From NCBI GenBank assembly GCA_040255675.1, contig JBDZVM010000004.1, forward strand, positions 1 through 64,000: a stretch of DNA of 64,000 nt, written 5' to 3'. Source of the DNA: JBDZVM01 sp040255675 (GTDB lineage Bacteria; Actinomycetota; Actinomycetes; Acidothermales; Acidothermaceae). Of this stretch, positions 52,441 through 61,824 are shown piece after piece (position 1 is the stretch's first letter; each line of letters opens with the position of its first letter). Under the pieces are notes generated by a model. That model made no database searches, had not been told where the DNA came from, and saw only the letters and a list, made by a program, of their open reading frames with translations. A program made the translations under genes and the position numbers.

Positions 52441-52670
52441 CGCCTCGAAACGTCGGCGTGGTCACGGTCCACGCCGGAGTGCCGCTGAGTGCCCGCGTTC
52501 TCACCCTGTTACCCTTGATCCGACGACGGCGCACAATTCGCCGTCCCTCCCGCGGGCGAGCCGCCCGCGAGGCTTCGTCTCCAACAGGATCTCGCGGTCC
52601 TGACGTGTTCGCGCGTCAGTGCCCACCATGACGCGGCCTCCGCAACACGCGATGGAGCGTCGCTTTTTTC
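52441..52670 (+). promoter_or_regulatory. Structured 5' leader of the DEAD-box helicase gene
   Basis: Two GC hairpins (CGCGGGCG/CGCCCGCG at 52551-52569, loop 3; CTGACG/CGTCAG at 52600-52619) are followed by GCGA(7-base loop)TCGC running directly into TTTTTT just before the ATG at 52671. The last element looks like a terminator placed at the start codon, as in attenuators. This resembles leaders that let RNA helicases control their own synthesis; that is inference. Confidence 0.45.
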
Positions 52671-54320
52671 ATGCCTGCCCCCGCCACCACCCACGTCCGT
52701 AAGTCGAAAAGCCATTCGAGCCCGCGTAGGTCGCCAGCACGCCGCCGTCCGCCGACTGCCAAATCGCCGCGCAGGCCTTCTCTCGCGTCTGAACTAGAAG
52801 CCGCGCTCGACGCGGCACAGCGCATCCCGACCCCGAATGCGACCACGTTCACCGCACTGGGCTTGCCGAAACCGCTTGTGCTCGCGCTGTCGAAAAAAGG
52901 CATCGACGCGCCGTTCGCTATCCAGGCGCGGGCGATACCCGACGTCCTTGCCGGCCGCGACGTGCTCGGCCGTGCGCAAACCGGCGGCGGCAAGACGCTC
53001 GCGTTCGGTTTGCCGATGCTTGCCCGCCTCGCGTCGTCCGGTTCGACGTCGTCCGGTTCCAAGCGGACGCCGAAGGCGCCACGCGCTCTTGTGTTGGTAC
53101 CGACCCGCGAGCTTGCCACCCAGGTGGCCGACGAGCTGCGCCCGCTGGGCGAATCGCTGGCACTCAAACTGGCCTGCGTGTTCGGGGGCGCCTCATACGG
53201 CAAGCAGATCGACGCGCTGAACCGCGGCGTTGACGTCGTTGTTGCCACGCCCGGCCGACTGATCGACCTCATCGAAAGACGCGCCTGCACGCTGTCGGCC
53301 GTCGAGATTTCCGTGCTCGACGAGGCCGACCACATGGCCGACCTCGGCTTCTTGCCCGCGGTGACCCGACTGCTCGATCAGACGGCGCCCGATGGTCAGC
53401 GGATGCTGTTCTCGGCGACTCTCGACCGCGGCGTCGACACGCTAGTGCGCGCCTACCTTGCTGACCCCGCTCTGCACGCGGTCGCTGCCGCGGCTGCTCC
53501 GATCGAGGCGATGGATCATCAGGTCTTCGTGCTGAGGGCCGAAGACAAGGTCGCCGTGATGGCCGAAGTGGCCGCGCGCCCTGCCCGTACGTTGATCTTC
53601 GTGCGAACGAGGCACGGCGTCGATCGGTTGGCGAAGCAGTTACGCCAGGCCGGTGTCGAGGCCGGCGCGATCCACGGTGACATCAAGCAGAACGCCCGGC
53701 AGCGCGCGCTCGACGCGTTCGCCGCGGGGCATCCTCGGGTGCTCGTCGCCACCGACGTCGCCGCGCGCGGCATTCATGTCGACGATGTCGATCTGGTGGT
53801 GCACTTTGATCCGCCGAACGACGCGAAAGACTACTTGCACAGATCCGGCCGGACGGCGCGAGCCGGCGCGACCGGCACCGCGCTCATGCTCGTGCTTCCC
53901 GAGCAGATCGCCGCGGTGGCCGCGCTGCATCGTGGAGCTGGAGTTTCTCCGGTGGCAGTCGACGTCCACCCCAGCCACGCCGCCGTCCGGAAACTGGCGC
54001 GGTCCGGGGAGCCGGTGCGAGTCGCGACGGCGCCGAACGCCGATACGCCGAAGCGTGGGACGTCGAACGCTGGGTCGTCGAAGCTCGTGCGGCAACGCGG
54101 TCGGCGATCGGGTGGCACCCGTGAGCCGCGTGAAGATCGTGAGCCGCGTTTCGCTCGTGAGCCGCGTGCCTCGCGCGAACCGCGTGCCGCGCGCGCGACG
54201 GAGGACGCACGTCGGCCGAACGCGCCACGCGGCGCGCGGGAGCGTTTCGACTCGAATGCCGTGCGCGCGCGCAAACCGCGGCATCGTCAGATGCGGGCTC
54301 AAAGCCGGCCGAGCGCGTAA
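52671..54320 (+). CDS. DEAD-box RNA helicase
   Basis: 549 residues. Motifs: Q motif (GIDAPFAIQARAIP), I (AQTGGGKT, about 102-109), Ia (PTRELATQV), GG/TPGR, II DEAD (about 214-217), III SAT, IV (LIFVRTRHG), V and VI (HRSGRTARAG). The N-terminal 40 residues are basic; the C-terminus carries a run of REPR-like repeats (about 490-520) that should bind RNA. ATG 52671 follows a T run and lacks a good ribosome site, so the start is uncertain. Confidence 0.93.
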   Translation: MPAPATTHVRKSKSHSSPRRSPARRRPPTAKSPRRPSLASELEAALDAAQRIPTPNATTFTALGLPKPLVLALSKKGIDAPFAIQARAIPDVLAGRDVLGRAQTGGGKTLAFGLPMLARLASSGSTSSGSKRTPKAPRALVLVPTRELATQVADELRPLGESLALKLACVFGGASYGKQIDALNRGVDVVVATPGRLIDLIERRACTLSAVEISVLDEADHMADLGFLPAVTRLLDQTAPDGQRMLFSATLDRGVDTLVRAYLADPALHAVAAAAAPIEAMDHQVFVLRAEDKVAVMAEVAARPARTLIFVRTRHGVDRLAKQLRQAGVEAGAIHGDIKQNARQRALDAFAAGHPRVLVATDVAARGIHVDDVDLVVHFDPPNDAKDYLHRSGRTARAGATGTALMLVLPEQIAAVAALHRGAGVSPVAVDVHPSHAAVRKLARSGEPVRVATAPNADTPKRGTSNAGSSKLVRQRGRRSGGTREPREDREPRFAREPRASREPRAARATEDARRPNAPRGARERFDSNAVRARKPRHRQMRAQSRPSA

Positions 54321-54494
54321 AGGTGAACGCGCCAGAAGATCGTCGCTAGCGGTGGGATGTGGGAGCCTCGTGGTGGCCCATGAGGCAGCCGATCCGCGGC
54401 CACGGCGACGCGCTCGTCGCCGATAGGCTTTGGGGGCGCGGCCACACGCGTTCGATCCTGGTCCGAAACTGAACCTAAGCCTTGCGGAGGGCCC

Positions 54495-55808
54495 ATGCTG
54501 CATCGCATCGACCTGCGCGGTCGCGCGCTCGGCACCCGCGAGGTGCGCGCGTTGCTGCCGCGGGCCGCGGCCGATGTCGGCTCCGCGCTTGCCGCCGTCC
54601 AACCCATGTGCGACGACGTCAAGACCCGCGGCGCGGTCGCCGTCCGCGAGATCACCAAGCGGTTCGACGGCGTCGAACTCGACAGCTTGCGGGTGCCGAC
54701 GCACGCGATCAAGCAGGCGCTGGCCGATCTCGACCCCGGCGTGCGCGCCGCGCTCGAGGAGGCGGCGAAGCGAGCCCGGGCGGTGCACCGGGCGCAGCGT
54801 CGCGCCGACGTCAGGGTCGATGTCGCCGCGGGTGCCGTCGTCACGGAACGGTTCGTGCCCGTGCGCCGGGTCGGGCTCTACGTGCCGGGCGGGTTGGTGG
54901 CCTACCCGAGCAGCGTGGTTATGAACGTGGTGCCCGCGCAGGAAGCCGGCGTCGAATCGCTCGCGCTCGCCTCGCCGCCGCAAAAAGAATTCGGCGGCCT
55001 GCCGCACCCGGCAGTGCTCGCCGCGTGCGCGTTGCTCGGCGTCGACGAGGTTTACGCGGTTGGCGGGGCACAAGCCATCGCGTTGTTCGCCTACGGCAGC
55101 AGTGCCGACGACGGCGAAGAGGTGGAGCCGGTCGAGGTCGTGACGGGCCCTGGCAACATTTACGTGGCCGCCGCGAAGCGACTGGTGAAAGGCGTCGTCG
55201 GCATCGACGCCGAGGCGGGCCCCACCGAGATAGGAATTCTCGCCGACGATTCGGCCGATCCGGCGTTCGTCGCCGCCGACCTGATCGGCCAGGCGGAGCA
55301 CGACGAGCTGGCCGGCTGCTTGCTCGTCACCGATTCGGCTGAGCTGCTCGACGAAGTCGACGCCGAGCTCGCCATTCAGGTGCCGCGCACCAAGCACGTC
55401 GAGCGCGTGCGCAAGGCGTTGGACGGTCAATCGGCATACGTGCTCGTCGACGACGTTGACGCGGGCTTGGCCATTATCGACGCGTGGGCCCCCGAACACC
55501 TCGAGGTCATCACTCGTGACGCGCGAGCCGTTGCCGCTAAAGTGCGCAACGCGGGCGCGATTTTCGTCGGGCCATGGGCGCCTGTGAGTCTCGGTGACTA
55601 TTTGGCCGGCTCGAATCATGTGCTTCCGACAGGCGGCACCGCGCGGTTCACGGGTGGCCTTTCGGTGCAGTCGTTCCAGCGCATGATTCACGTCATCGAC
55701 TACGAGCGAGAGGCATTGGCCGACGTCGCGCCGCTCATCGATTCGCTTGGCGGCGCCGAGGATCTCGCCGCGCACGTGGCCGCCGTCCGCGCTCGAATTC
55801 CTCGGTGA
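54495..55808 (+). CDS. hisD: Histidinol dehydrogenase
   Basis: Last two steps of histidine synthesis. Zinc and active-site segments: GQAEHDELAGCLL and NHVLPTGGTARFTGGLSV; the NAD segment is VTGPGNIYVAAAKR. 437 residues. ATG 54495 follows GCGGAGGG (54484-54491). Heads hisD-hisC-hisB-hisH-priA with gaps of 7 bases or overlaps. The 174 bases upstream (54321-54494) presumably carry the operon promoter. Confidence 0.97.
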   Translation: MLHRIDLRGRALGTREVRALLPRAAADVGSALAAVQPMCDDVKTRGAVAVREITKRFDGVELDSLRVPTHAIKQALADLDPGVRAALEEAAKRARAVHRAQRRADVRVDVAAGAVVTERFVPVRRVGLYVPGGLVAYPSSVVMNVVPAQEAGVESLALASPPQKEFGGLPHPAVLAACALLGVDEVYAVGGAQAIALFAYGSSADDGEEVEPVEVVTGPGNIYVAAAKRLVKGVVGIDAEAGPTEIGILADDSADPAFVAADLIGQAEHDELAGCLLVTDSAELLDEVDAELAIQVPRTKHVERVRKALDGQSAYVLVDDVDAGLAIIDAWAPEHLEVITRDARAVAAKVRNAGAIFVGPWAPVSLGDYLAGSNHVLPTGGTARFTGGLSVQSFQRMIHVIDYEREALADVAPLIDSLGGAEDLAAHVAAVRARIPR

Positions 55809-55815
55809 ACCGCCG

Positions 55816-56925
55816 ATGAGCAACCTCGATGATTTGCCGCTGCGCGATGACTTACGCGGCGAAGTTCCGTACGGCGCGCCGCAGCTCGACGTCGCGGTGC
55901 GGCTGAATGTCAACGAAAACCCGTATCCGCCGCCGGCGTCCCTGATCGCCGACCTCGGGGCGGCGATGACCGCGACCGCCGCGCAGCTGAACCGCTACCC
56001 CGACCGCGAAGCTTCGGTGTTACGCGCCGGGCTCGCGGGTTACCTGCAGCGCTTCGAAGACGCCGAGTTCGACGCGAAGCGCATCTGGGTCGCGAACGGG
56101 TCGAACGAAATCATGCACCAGCTCTTGCTCGCCTTCGGCGGGCCTCGCCGCACCGCGCTCAGTTTCTCGCCGACGTATTCGATGTATCCGGAGTATTGCC
56201 GAGACACGTTCACCACCTACATCGCCGAGGCTCGCGAGCCCGATTTTTCGTTGGACGTCGAGACCGCGGTGAAAGCCGTGCGTGCGCATCAGCCGGTGCT
56301 GACATTCTTGGCATCGCCGAACAATCCGACCGGCACCGCCTTGCCGCTGGCCACAGCCGAAGCCGTGCTCGAGGCAGCGGCCGAATACGGCGGACTGGTC
56401 GTCATCGACGAGGCGTACGCCGAATTTCGGCGCCCGGGCACGGCGTCGGCGCTGACGTTGCTCGACCGGCACGAAAACCTTGTCGTCACACGCACGATGA
56501 GCAAGGCTTTCGCCTACGCGGGCGCTCGGGTGGGCTACCTGATCGCGTCGTCGCCGATCGTCGACGCGGTGCGCATCGTGCGCTTGCCTTACCACCTTTC
56601 GGCGGTCACGCAGATGGTCGCGAGTGTCGCGCTCGCGCACGCCGACGAGTTGCTCGCGCAAGTAGCCGCGTTGCGTCAAGAGCGTGACGATTGCGTCGAA
56701 TGGCTGCGTTCTCAGGGGTTTTCGGTTGCCGACTCCGACGCGAACTTCGCGCTTTTCGGCGTTTTCGACGATCGGCACGCGGTGTGGCAGGCGCTGCTCG
56801 ACCGGGGCGTGCTGATTCGCGAGACCGGCCCCGCCGGCTGGTTGCGAGTGAGCGTCGGAACTCCTGACGAAATGGGCGTATTCAAGCAAGCGTTGCTCGA
56901 CGTCACGAAAAGAGAGGCACAGTGA
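55816..56925 (+). CDS. hisC: Histidinol-phosphate aminotransferase
   Basis: PLP class I/II aminotransferase of 369 residues: NENPYPPP, SPNNPTGTALPL, VIDEAYAEF, and PLP lysine in TMSKAFAYAGARVGY. ATG 55816 is chosen over the frame opening at 55747, which overlaps hisD. The stop overlaps hisB. Confidence 0.96.
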   Translation: MSNLDDLPLRDDLRGEVPYGAPQLDVAVRLNVNENPYPPPASLIADLGAAMTATAAQLNRYPDREASVLRAGLAGYLQRFEDAEFDAKRIWVANGSNEIMHQLLLAFGGPRRTALSFSPTYSMYPEYCRDTFTTYIAEAREPDFSLDVETAVKAVRAHQPVLTFLASPNNPTGTALPLATAEAVLEAAAEYGGLVVIDEAYAEFRRPGTASALTLLDRHENLVVTRTMSKAFAYAGARVGYLIASSPIVDAVRIVRLPYHLSAVTQMVASVALAHADELLAQVAALRQERDDCVEWLRSQGFSVADSDANFALFGVFDDRHAVWQALLDRGVLIRETGPAGWLRVSVGTPDEMGVFKQALLDVTKREAQ

Positions 56926-57506
56926 GCCGCAGCGCGCGCGTTCAGCGCACCACGAAAGAATCCGACGTGCTCGTCGAACTTCAACTCGACGGAGCCGGAG
57001 CGGTCGACGTCGAGACCGGCGTGCCGTTCTACGACCACATGCTCGCCCAACTCGGCAAGCACGGTGGGTTCGACCTGCACGTGCGCACGAAGGGCGACGT
57101 CGACGTCGATCCGCATCACACCGTCGAAGACACCGCGCTGGCTCTCGGGCAGGCGTTTCGTGAAGCACTCGGCGACAAGGCCGGCATTCGCCGGTTCGGA
57201 GACGCGCTGGTGCCGCTCGACGAGACGCTGTGCCAGGTGGCGGTCGATCTTTCGGGCCGGCCCTATCTTGTGCACACCGAACCCGACATCGTCGAGCTGA
57301 TCGGCACGTACGAAACCACCTTGACCAAGCACATTTGGGAGTCGTTCGTTGCCGAGGCGCGCATCTGCCTGCACATTCGGGTTTTGGAAGGGCGAAATGC
57401 CCACCACGTCAACGAGGCCCAATTCAAAGGCGTCGCGCGCGCCTTGCGCGACGCGGTTCGTCTCGACGGCGTGGCCGGGATTCCTAGTACCAAGGGCGCT
57501 TTGTAG
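56922..57506 (+). CDS. hisB: Imidazoleglycerol-phosphate dehydratase
   Basis: 194 residues with the manganese motifs DPHHTVEDTA and NAHHVNEAQFKG, and FYDHMLAQLGKHGGFDL near the N-terminus. Monofunctional (no HisN domain), as usual in actinobacteria. GTG 56922 overlaps the hisC stop. Confidence 0.97.
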   Translation: MSRSARVQRTTKESDVLVELQLDGAGAVDVETGVPFYDHMLAQLGKHGGFDLHVRTKGDVDVDPHHTVEDTALALGQAFREALGDKAGIRRFGDALVPLDETLCQVAVDLSGRPYLVHTEPDIVELIGTYETTLTKHIWESFVAEARICLHIRVLEGRNAHHVNEAQFKGVARALRDAVRLDGVAGIPSTKGAL

Positions 57507-57509
57507 GGC

Positions 57510-58109
57510 ATGAAAGTCGTCGTCCTCGACTACGGGTCGGGCAACTTGCGTTCAGCTGAACGCGCATTGCAGCGGGTCGGCGCCTCCGTCGAGGTCACTG
57601 CCGACGCCGACGCCGCGCTTTCTGCCGACGGGCTCGTGGTTCCCGGCGTCGGCGCGTTCGCCGCCTGTATGCAAGGCCTCGACTCCATCGGCGGAGCCTC
57701 CTTGATACGCAAGCGGATCGCCGCCGGCGCGCCGTTACTCGGCATCTGCGTCGGCTTCCAGGTGTTGTTCGCGTTCGGCGACGAGCACGGCGTGCGCACC
57801 CCTGGCGTCGGTTACTGGGAAGGCACGGCGAGCAAGCTCGACGCCGACGTCCTGCCGCACATGGGCTGGAACGTGGTGTCGGTGCCGAACGGCTCGGTGC
57901 TCTTCCAAGGCATCGAGCGCGAGCGGTTTTACTTCGTGCACTCTTATGCCGCCCGAGTTGCCCGCGGCCTCGTTACCTACGCGACGCACGGGTCGCGGTT
58001 CGTGGCGGCCGCCGAAGACGGCGTCGTGTCAGGAACGCAATTTCACCCGGAGAAGTCGGGCGACGCGGGTGCTCACCTCTTGAAGAACTGGCTGGAGTCA
58101 ATCTCATGA
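57510..58109 (+). CDS. hisH: Imidazole glycerol phosphate synthase, glutaminase subunit
   Basis: Class I glutamine amidotransferase, 199 residues: DYGSGNLRS, nucleophile Cys80 in LLGICVGFQVLF, and His/Glu in QFHPEKSGDAG. GICVGF replaces the commoner GICVGM. It provides ammonia to HisF, whose gene is 3.7 kb downstream. ATG 57510; the stop overlaps priA. Confidence 0.96.
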   Translation: MKVVVLDYGSGNLRSAERALQRVGASVEVTADADAALSADGLVVPGVGAFAACMQGLDSIGGASLIRKRIAAGAPLLGICVGFQVLFAFGDEHGVRTPGVGYWEGTASKLDADVLPHMGWNVVSVPNGSVLFQGIERERFYFVHSYAARVARGLVTYATHGSRFVAAAEDGVVSGTQFHPEKSGDAGAHLLKNWLESIS

Positions 58110-58837
58110 CGTCACTCGTGTTGTTGCCCGCTGTCGATGTCGCTGGCGGCCAAGCCGTTCGGTTGGTTCGGGGTGAGGCGGGTTCTGAGACCAGCTACGG
58201 CGACCCGGTCGCCGCCGCCCTTGCCTGGCAAGAGGCCGGCGCGGAGTGGGTGCATTTGGTCGACCTCGACGCGGCTTTCGGGCGCGGTTCGAATCGCGAG
58301 TTACTCGCCGAGGTGATCGGCAAGCTTGACGTGTCAGTCGAGATGTCGGGCGGAATCCGCGACGACGAATCGCTGCGCGCGGCCCTCTCGACCGGATGCG
58401 CGCGGGTGAACATCGGCACGGCGGCGTTGGAAAACCCCGACTGGGTGCGCCGCGCCATCGCCGAATTCGGCGACAGCATCGCGGTCGGCCTCGACGTCCG
58501 TGGCACCACGTTATCCGCGCGCGGATGGACAAAGGACGGCGGCGAGCTTTTCGACGTCCTGGCAAGACTCGACGCCGACGGGTGTGAGCGTTACGTCGTC
58601 ACCGACGTGCGCCGTGACGGCACTCTCACCGGGCCGAACCTGCAACTCCTGCGCGACGTCTGCGCCGCGACCGACAAGCCGGTGATTGCGAGCGGGGGAG
58701 TCTCGTCGCTCGACGACCTGCGCGCGATCGCTGAGCTGGTGCCGCACGGCGTCGAAGGCGCGATCGTCGGAAAGGCCTTGTACGCAGGTGAATTCACTCT
58801 GCAAGAAGCGTTAGCCGCAGTTGCTGCTGTGGGTTGA
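58106..58837 (+). CDS. priA: Phosphoribosyl isomerase A (HisA/TrpF, PriA type)
   Basis: A (beta/alpha)8 enzyme of 243 residues acting in both histidine and tryptophan synthesis in actinobacteria. Asp11 (LLPAVDVAGG), Ser81 (MSGGIRDD), the ARGW segment with Arg139 and Trp141, and Asp167 in VVTDVRRDGTLTGPN match the dual-function PriA pattern. ATG 58106 overlaps the hisH stop. No separate trpF is seen here. Confidence 0.93.
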   Translation: MTSLVLLPAVDVAGGQAVRLVRGEAGSETSYGDPVAAALAWQEAGAEWVHLVDLDAAFGRGSNRELLAEVIGKLDVSVEMSGGIRDDESLRAALSTGCARVNIGTAALENPDWVRRAIAEFGDSIAVGLDVRGTTLSARGWTKDGGELFDVLARLDADGCERYVVTDVRRDGTLTGPNLQLLRDVCAATDKPVIASGGVSSLDDLRAIAELVPHGVEGAIVGKALYAGEFTLQEALAAVAAVG

Positions 58838-58847
58838 GTCGATGCGT

Positions 58848-59726
58848 TCAGCCGGACGCGGCTGACGGCTCGACAAAGTCGCCGAGGTGAACCGTGCCGG
58901 CACGCAGCGGAACTAGCCGGACGCCGAACCAGGTCTTTCGCTCCCATCGGCGGTGGCGCGCAAGCGTGCGGATGGGTTCTTTGCCGCCCGCTACGGTCAC
59001 TGGATCGAGAGTGGTCATCACGCAGCGGTCGCAGATCATCGTCTTGCGAAACGTGACGTCGCCGATGCGCACGAATTCCCAAGAGTCTTCGGCAAAAGGT
59101 GTCTCGCCGTCGATGACGACGTTCGGCCGAAATCGCAGAATGCTGAGCGGCTGAAATCCGTTCGAAGACGCCGCCGGATCGCTGATGTCGGCCGGGTCGA
59201 TATCGGGTGGGTCGGCGATCCCGGCGTCAGCGGAAATCCAGGAGTTGAGTTGCGCCATCGAGGCTTCGCTGGCCAGCAGGAGGGGCGCGGCGTCGGCGAG
59301 CGACAACGATTCGCCGGGCAGGCCTCCGCGCTCGAGCGAAATCGAGCGCATCGTCGGATCGTCTTGCCAGACCAGCCGAAGTGGCAAGCCGACTCGTTCA
59401 CTGACCCACCGATTCGCTTCGCCAGGACCCAAGGTCGCGGCGCCTTGACGAGAATGGCCGACCGGCACCTTCTCGGCGTCCGACAAAGCTCGGACGACGA
59501 TCGACGACTCGTCGCGATCGACGATGCGGACGGCGTCGCCGCCGGCGGGTTCGGCGCGAAACCGCAACAGCGCATGCACTTCGCGGGCCGTGACCGGGTC
59601 GCCGGCATCGTCGACCAGCGCCCAACGGCGGTCGCCCGCGAGGCCCCACGGCTCGACCGTGGCGCTTTCGACGTCGAGCCCGCCCATCGACTTGACCGGA
59701 TACAGCCGTACCGCCGTGACACGCAT
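58848..59726 (-). CDS. MOSC-domain protein
   Basis: 292 residues: an N-terminal beta-barrel (RVTAVRLYPVKSMGGL, GLAGDRRWALVDDAG) and a MOSC domain with the conserved Cys in MICDRCVMTTLDP, as in mitochondrial amidoxime-reducing and MOCS-related proteins. Probably a molybdenum-cofactor-dependent reductase. ATG 59726; convergent with priA (10 bases apart). Confidence 0.9.
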   Translation of the reverse strand: MRVTAVRLYPVKSMGGLDVESATVEPWGLAGDRRWALVDDAGDPVTAREVHALLRFRAEPAGGDAVRIVDRDESSIVVRALSDAEKVPVGHSRQGAATLGPGEANRWVSERVGLPLRLVWQDDPTMRSISLERGGLPGESLSLADAAPLLLASEASMAQLNSWISADAGIADPPDIDPADISDPAASSNGFQPLSILRFRPNVVIDGETPFAEDSWEFVRIGDVTFRKTMICDRCVMTTLDPVTVAGGKEPIRTLARHRRWERKTWFGVRLVPLRAGTVHLGDFVEPSAASG

Positions 59727-59839
59727 ATGAGGATCATGTCAGGTCTGGTCAACTACTTTTGTCCAAGGCGCGAGAAGCGTGTCGCGACAGCCTCCCGCTT
59801 CACTGCCGTCGTCCAGGGCCGTGCGCTACCTTCGCCGCT

Positions 59840-60217
59840 ATGACCAACGTCCAGCGGATCTCTTCCGGCTCGCCGTGGGAGCCGATCGTCGGGTACTCGA
59901 GAGCCGTCGTCGCCGGCCCCTATGCCGAGGTTGCCGGCACAACAGCGCCCGAGGCGGGCGAGAGCCCTTACGAGCAAACGAAAGCCGCCATCGAGAAGAT
60001 CCGGCTCGCTCTGGCCCAAGCGGGCCTGAGCCTTCATGACGTCGTCCGTACCCGGATGTTCGTGACCGATATCGCGCGCTGGCGCGAGTACGGCAAGGCG
60101 CACGGCGAAGCGTTCGGCGACGTCAGGCCGGTGAGCACGATGGTTGAAGTAAAGGCATTGATCGAACCGACCATGGTCGTGGAGATCGAAGCGACCGCAT
60201 ATCGCGAGAATGTGTGA
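59840..60217 (+). CDS. RidA-family enamine/imine deaminase
   Basis: 125 residues: YSRAVVAGPYAEVAGTT, TRMFVTDIARW, and RPVSTMVEVKALIEPTMVVEIEATA of the Rid superfamily. Members hydrolyse reactive enamines from PLP enzymes. ATG 59840 is used instead of the upstream in-frame ATG at 59759, which adds an unconserved Arg/Cys-rich stretch. Confidence 0.9.
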   Translation: MTNVQRISSGSPWEPIVGYSRAVVAGPYAEVAGTTAPEAGESPYEQTKAAIEKIRLALAQAGLSLHDVVRTRMFVTDIARWREYGKAHGEAFGDVRPVSTMVEVKALIEPTMVVEIEATAYRENV

Positions 60218-60392
60218 CGCGCCTCACCTAACGGGCTCGCCACAGGGGCGAATTCTCGCAATAACCTTGTGATGGTTCATGTTCGAGCGCCTCCGGCATC
60301 GCCCCGCGAACTCGCGCATGCCGCGGACAGCGTCGTCCACATCGTGGTATACAGACCTCCGCGGTAGCGGGTGAGACGAAACGAGGTGCTCG

Positions 60393-61736
60393 GTGTCGGA
60401 ACAAGCGCGGCTTGAAGCGATCTACCAAAAGGTCTTGCGGCGCAACCCTTCTGAACTCGAATTTCACCAAGCGGTGCGCGAGGTGTTATCGAGCCTGGCG
60501 CCGGTGATGGCGAAACACCCGCAATTCGCGGAAGCGAAGATCATCGAACGCATTTGCGAACCCGAGCGGCAGATCATTTTCCGCGTTCCGTGGACAGATG
60601 ATCGCGGCGAAGTGCACATCAACCGAGGTTTCCGCGTCGAATTCAATAGCGCGCTCGGCCCCTACAAGGGCGGTTTGCGTTTCCACCCGAGCGTGTATCT
60701 CGGCATCATCAAGTTTCTCGGCTTCGAGCAAATCTTCAAGAACGCCTTGACCGGCATGCCAATCGGCGGCGGCAAGGGCGGCTCCGACTTCGACCCGAAA
60801 GGCAAGTCAGACGCCGAAGTGATGCGCTTTTGCCAGAGCTTCATGATCGAGCTGTATCGCCACCTCGGCGAATACACCGATGTGCCGGCTGGCGACATCG
60901 GCGTGGGTTCTCGCGAAATCGGCTACTTGTTCGGCCAGTACAAGCGCATCACCAATCGCTACGAGTCGGGAGTGTTGACCGGTAAAGGAATCGGCTGGGG
61001 CGGTGCGCAAGTGCGTACTGAAGCAACCGGCTACGGCGCCGCGATGTTCGTCGACGAGATGCTCAAGGTGCGCGGCACGTCGTTCGACGGCCGCACCGTC
61101 GTCGTGTCAGGTTCGGGCAACGTCGCTATCTACACGATCGAAAAGATCGGAAAGCTTGGCGGCCGCGTGATCGCCTGTTCCGATTCGAGTGGCTACGTGG
61201 TCGACGAGTTGGGCATCAACCTCGAGGTGCTCAAGCAAATCAAGGAAAAGGAACGGCTGCGCATCAAGGAGTACGCGGTTCGCGTGCCGCACGCCTCCTA
61301 CGTCGAAGGCGGCTCGATCTGGGATGTTCCGTGCGACGTCGCGATGCCGTCGGCCACCCAGAATGAAATCGACGGCGATGCCGCGACGACGTTAGTGAAG
61401 AACGGTTGCATCGCGGTCGGTGAAGGCGCCAACATGCCCACGACTCGTGAGGGTGTAGCCGTTTTTCTTGACGCCGGAATCGCGTTCGGCCCCGGCAAGG
61501 CGGCGAACGCGGGCGGGGTCGCGACGTCCGCGCTGGAAATGCAGCAGAACGCGTCGCGTGACTCCTGGACGTTCGAACACACCGAGGAGCGCCTCACTGA
61601 GATCATGCAAGGCATCCATACCACGTGCTACGAGACCGCGGCGGAGTACGGATCGCCCGGCAACTACGTGGTCGGCGCGAACATCGCCGGTTTCGTCAAG
61701 GTCGCCGACGCGATGCTGGCGTTCGGGCTGATCTAG
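60393..61736 (+). CDS. gdhA: NADP-specific glutamate dehydrogenase
   Basis: 447 residues of the hexameric class: FNSALGPYKGGLRFHPSV with Lys92, PIGGGKGGSDFDPKG with Lys128, and VSGSGNVAIYTIEKIGKLGG for the nucleotide. Catalyses reductive amination of 2-oxoglutarate. GTG 60393. The 175 bases upstream (60218-60392) show no operator I can name. Confidence 0.96.
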   Translation: MSEQARLEAIYQKVLRRNPSELEFHQAVREVLSSLAPVMAKHPQFAEAKIIERICEPERQIIFRVPWTDDRGEVHINRGFRVEFNSALGPYKGGLRFHPSVYLGIIKFLGFEQIFKNALTGMPIGGGKGGSDFDPKGKSDAEVMRFCQSFMIELYRHLGEYTDVPAGDIGVGSREIGYLFGQYKRITNRYESGVLTGKGIGWGGAQVRTEATGYGAAMFVDEMLKVRGTSFDGRTVVVSGSGNVAIYTIEKIGKLGGRVIACSDSSGYVVDELGINLEVLKQIKEKERLRIKEYAVRVPHASYVEGGSIWDVPCDVAMPSATQNEIDGDAATTLVKNGCIAVGEGANMPTTREGVAVFLDAGIAFGPGKAANAGGVATSALEMQQNASRDSWTFEHTEERLTEIMQGIHTTCYETAAEYGSPGNYVVGANIAGFVKVADAMLAFGLI

Positions 61737-61824
61737 TCGCGATGTGCCCCCGCGCCGAATCGCGGCGATCGCGCGAGCGAGAATCCCGTCGTCTACGAGA
61801 CGTCGGGCTCGGTATCGTCGCCTG

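Noticed and set aside
53640..55913. A 757-codon minus-strand open frame over the helicase and hisD
   Set aside because: It crosses two clear plus-strand genes with complete catalytic motifs; its protein has biased composition and no recognisable domain.
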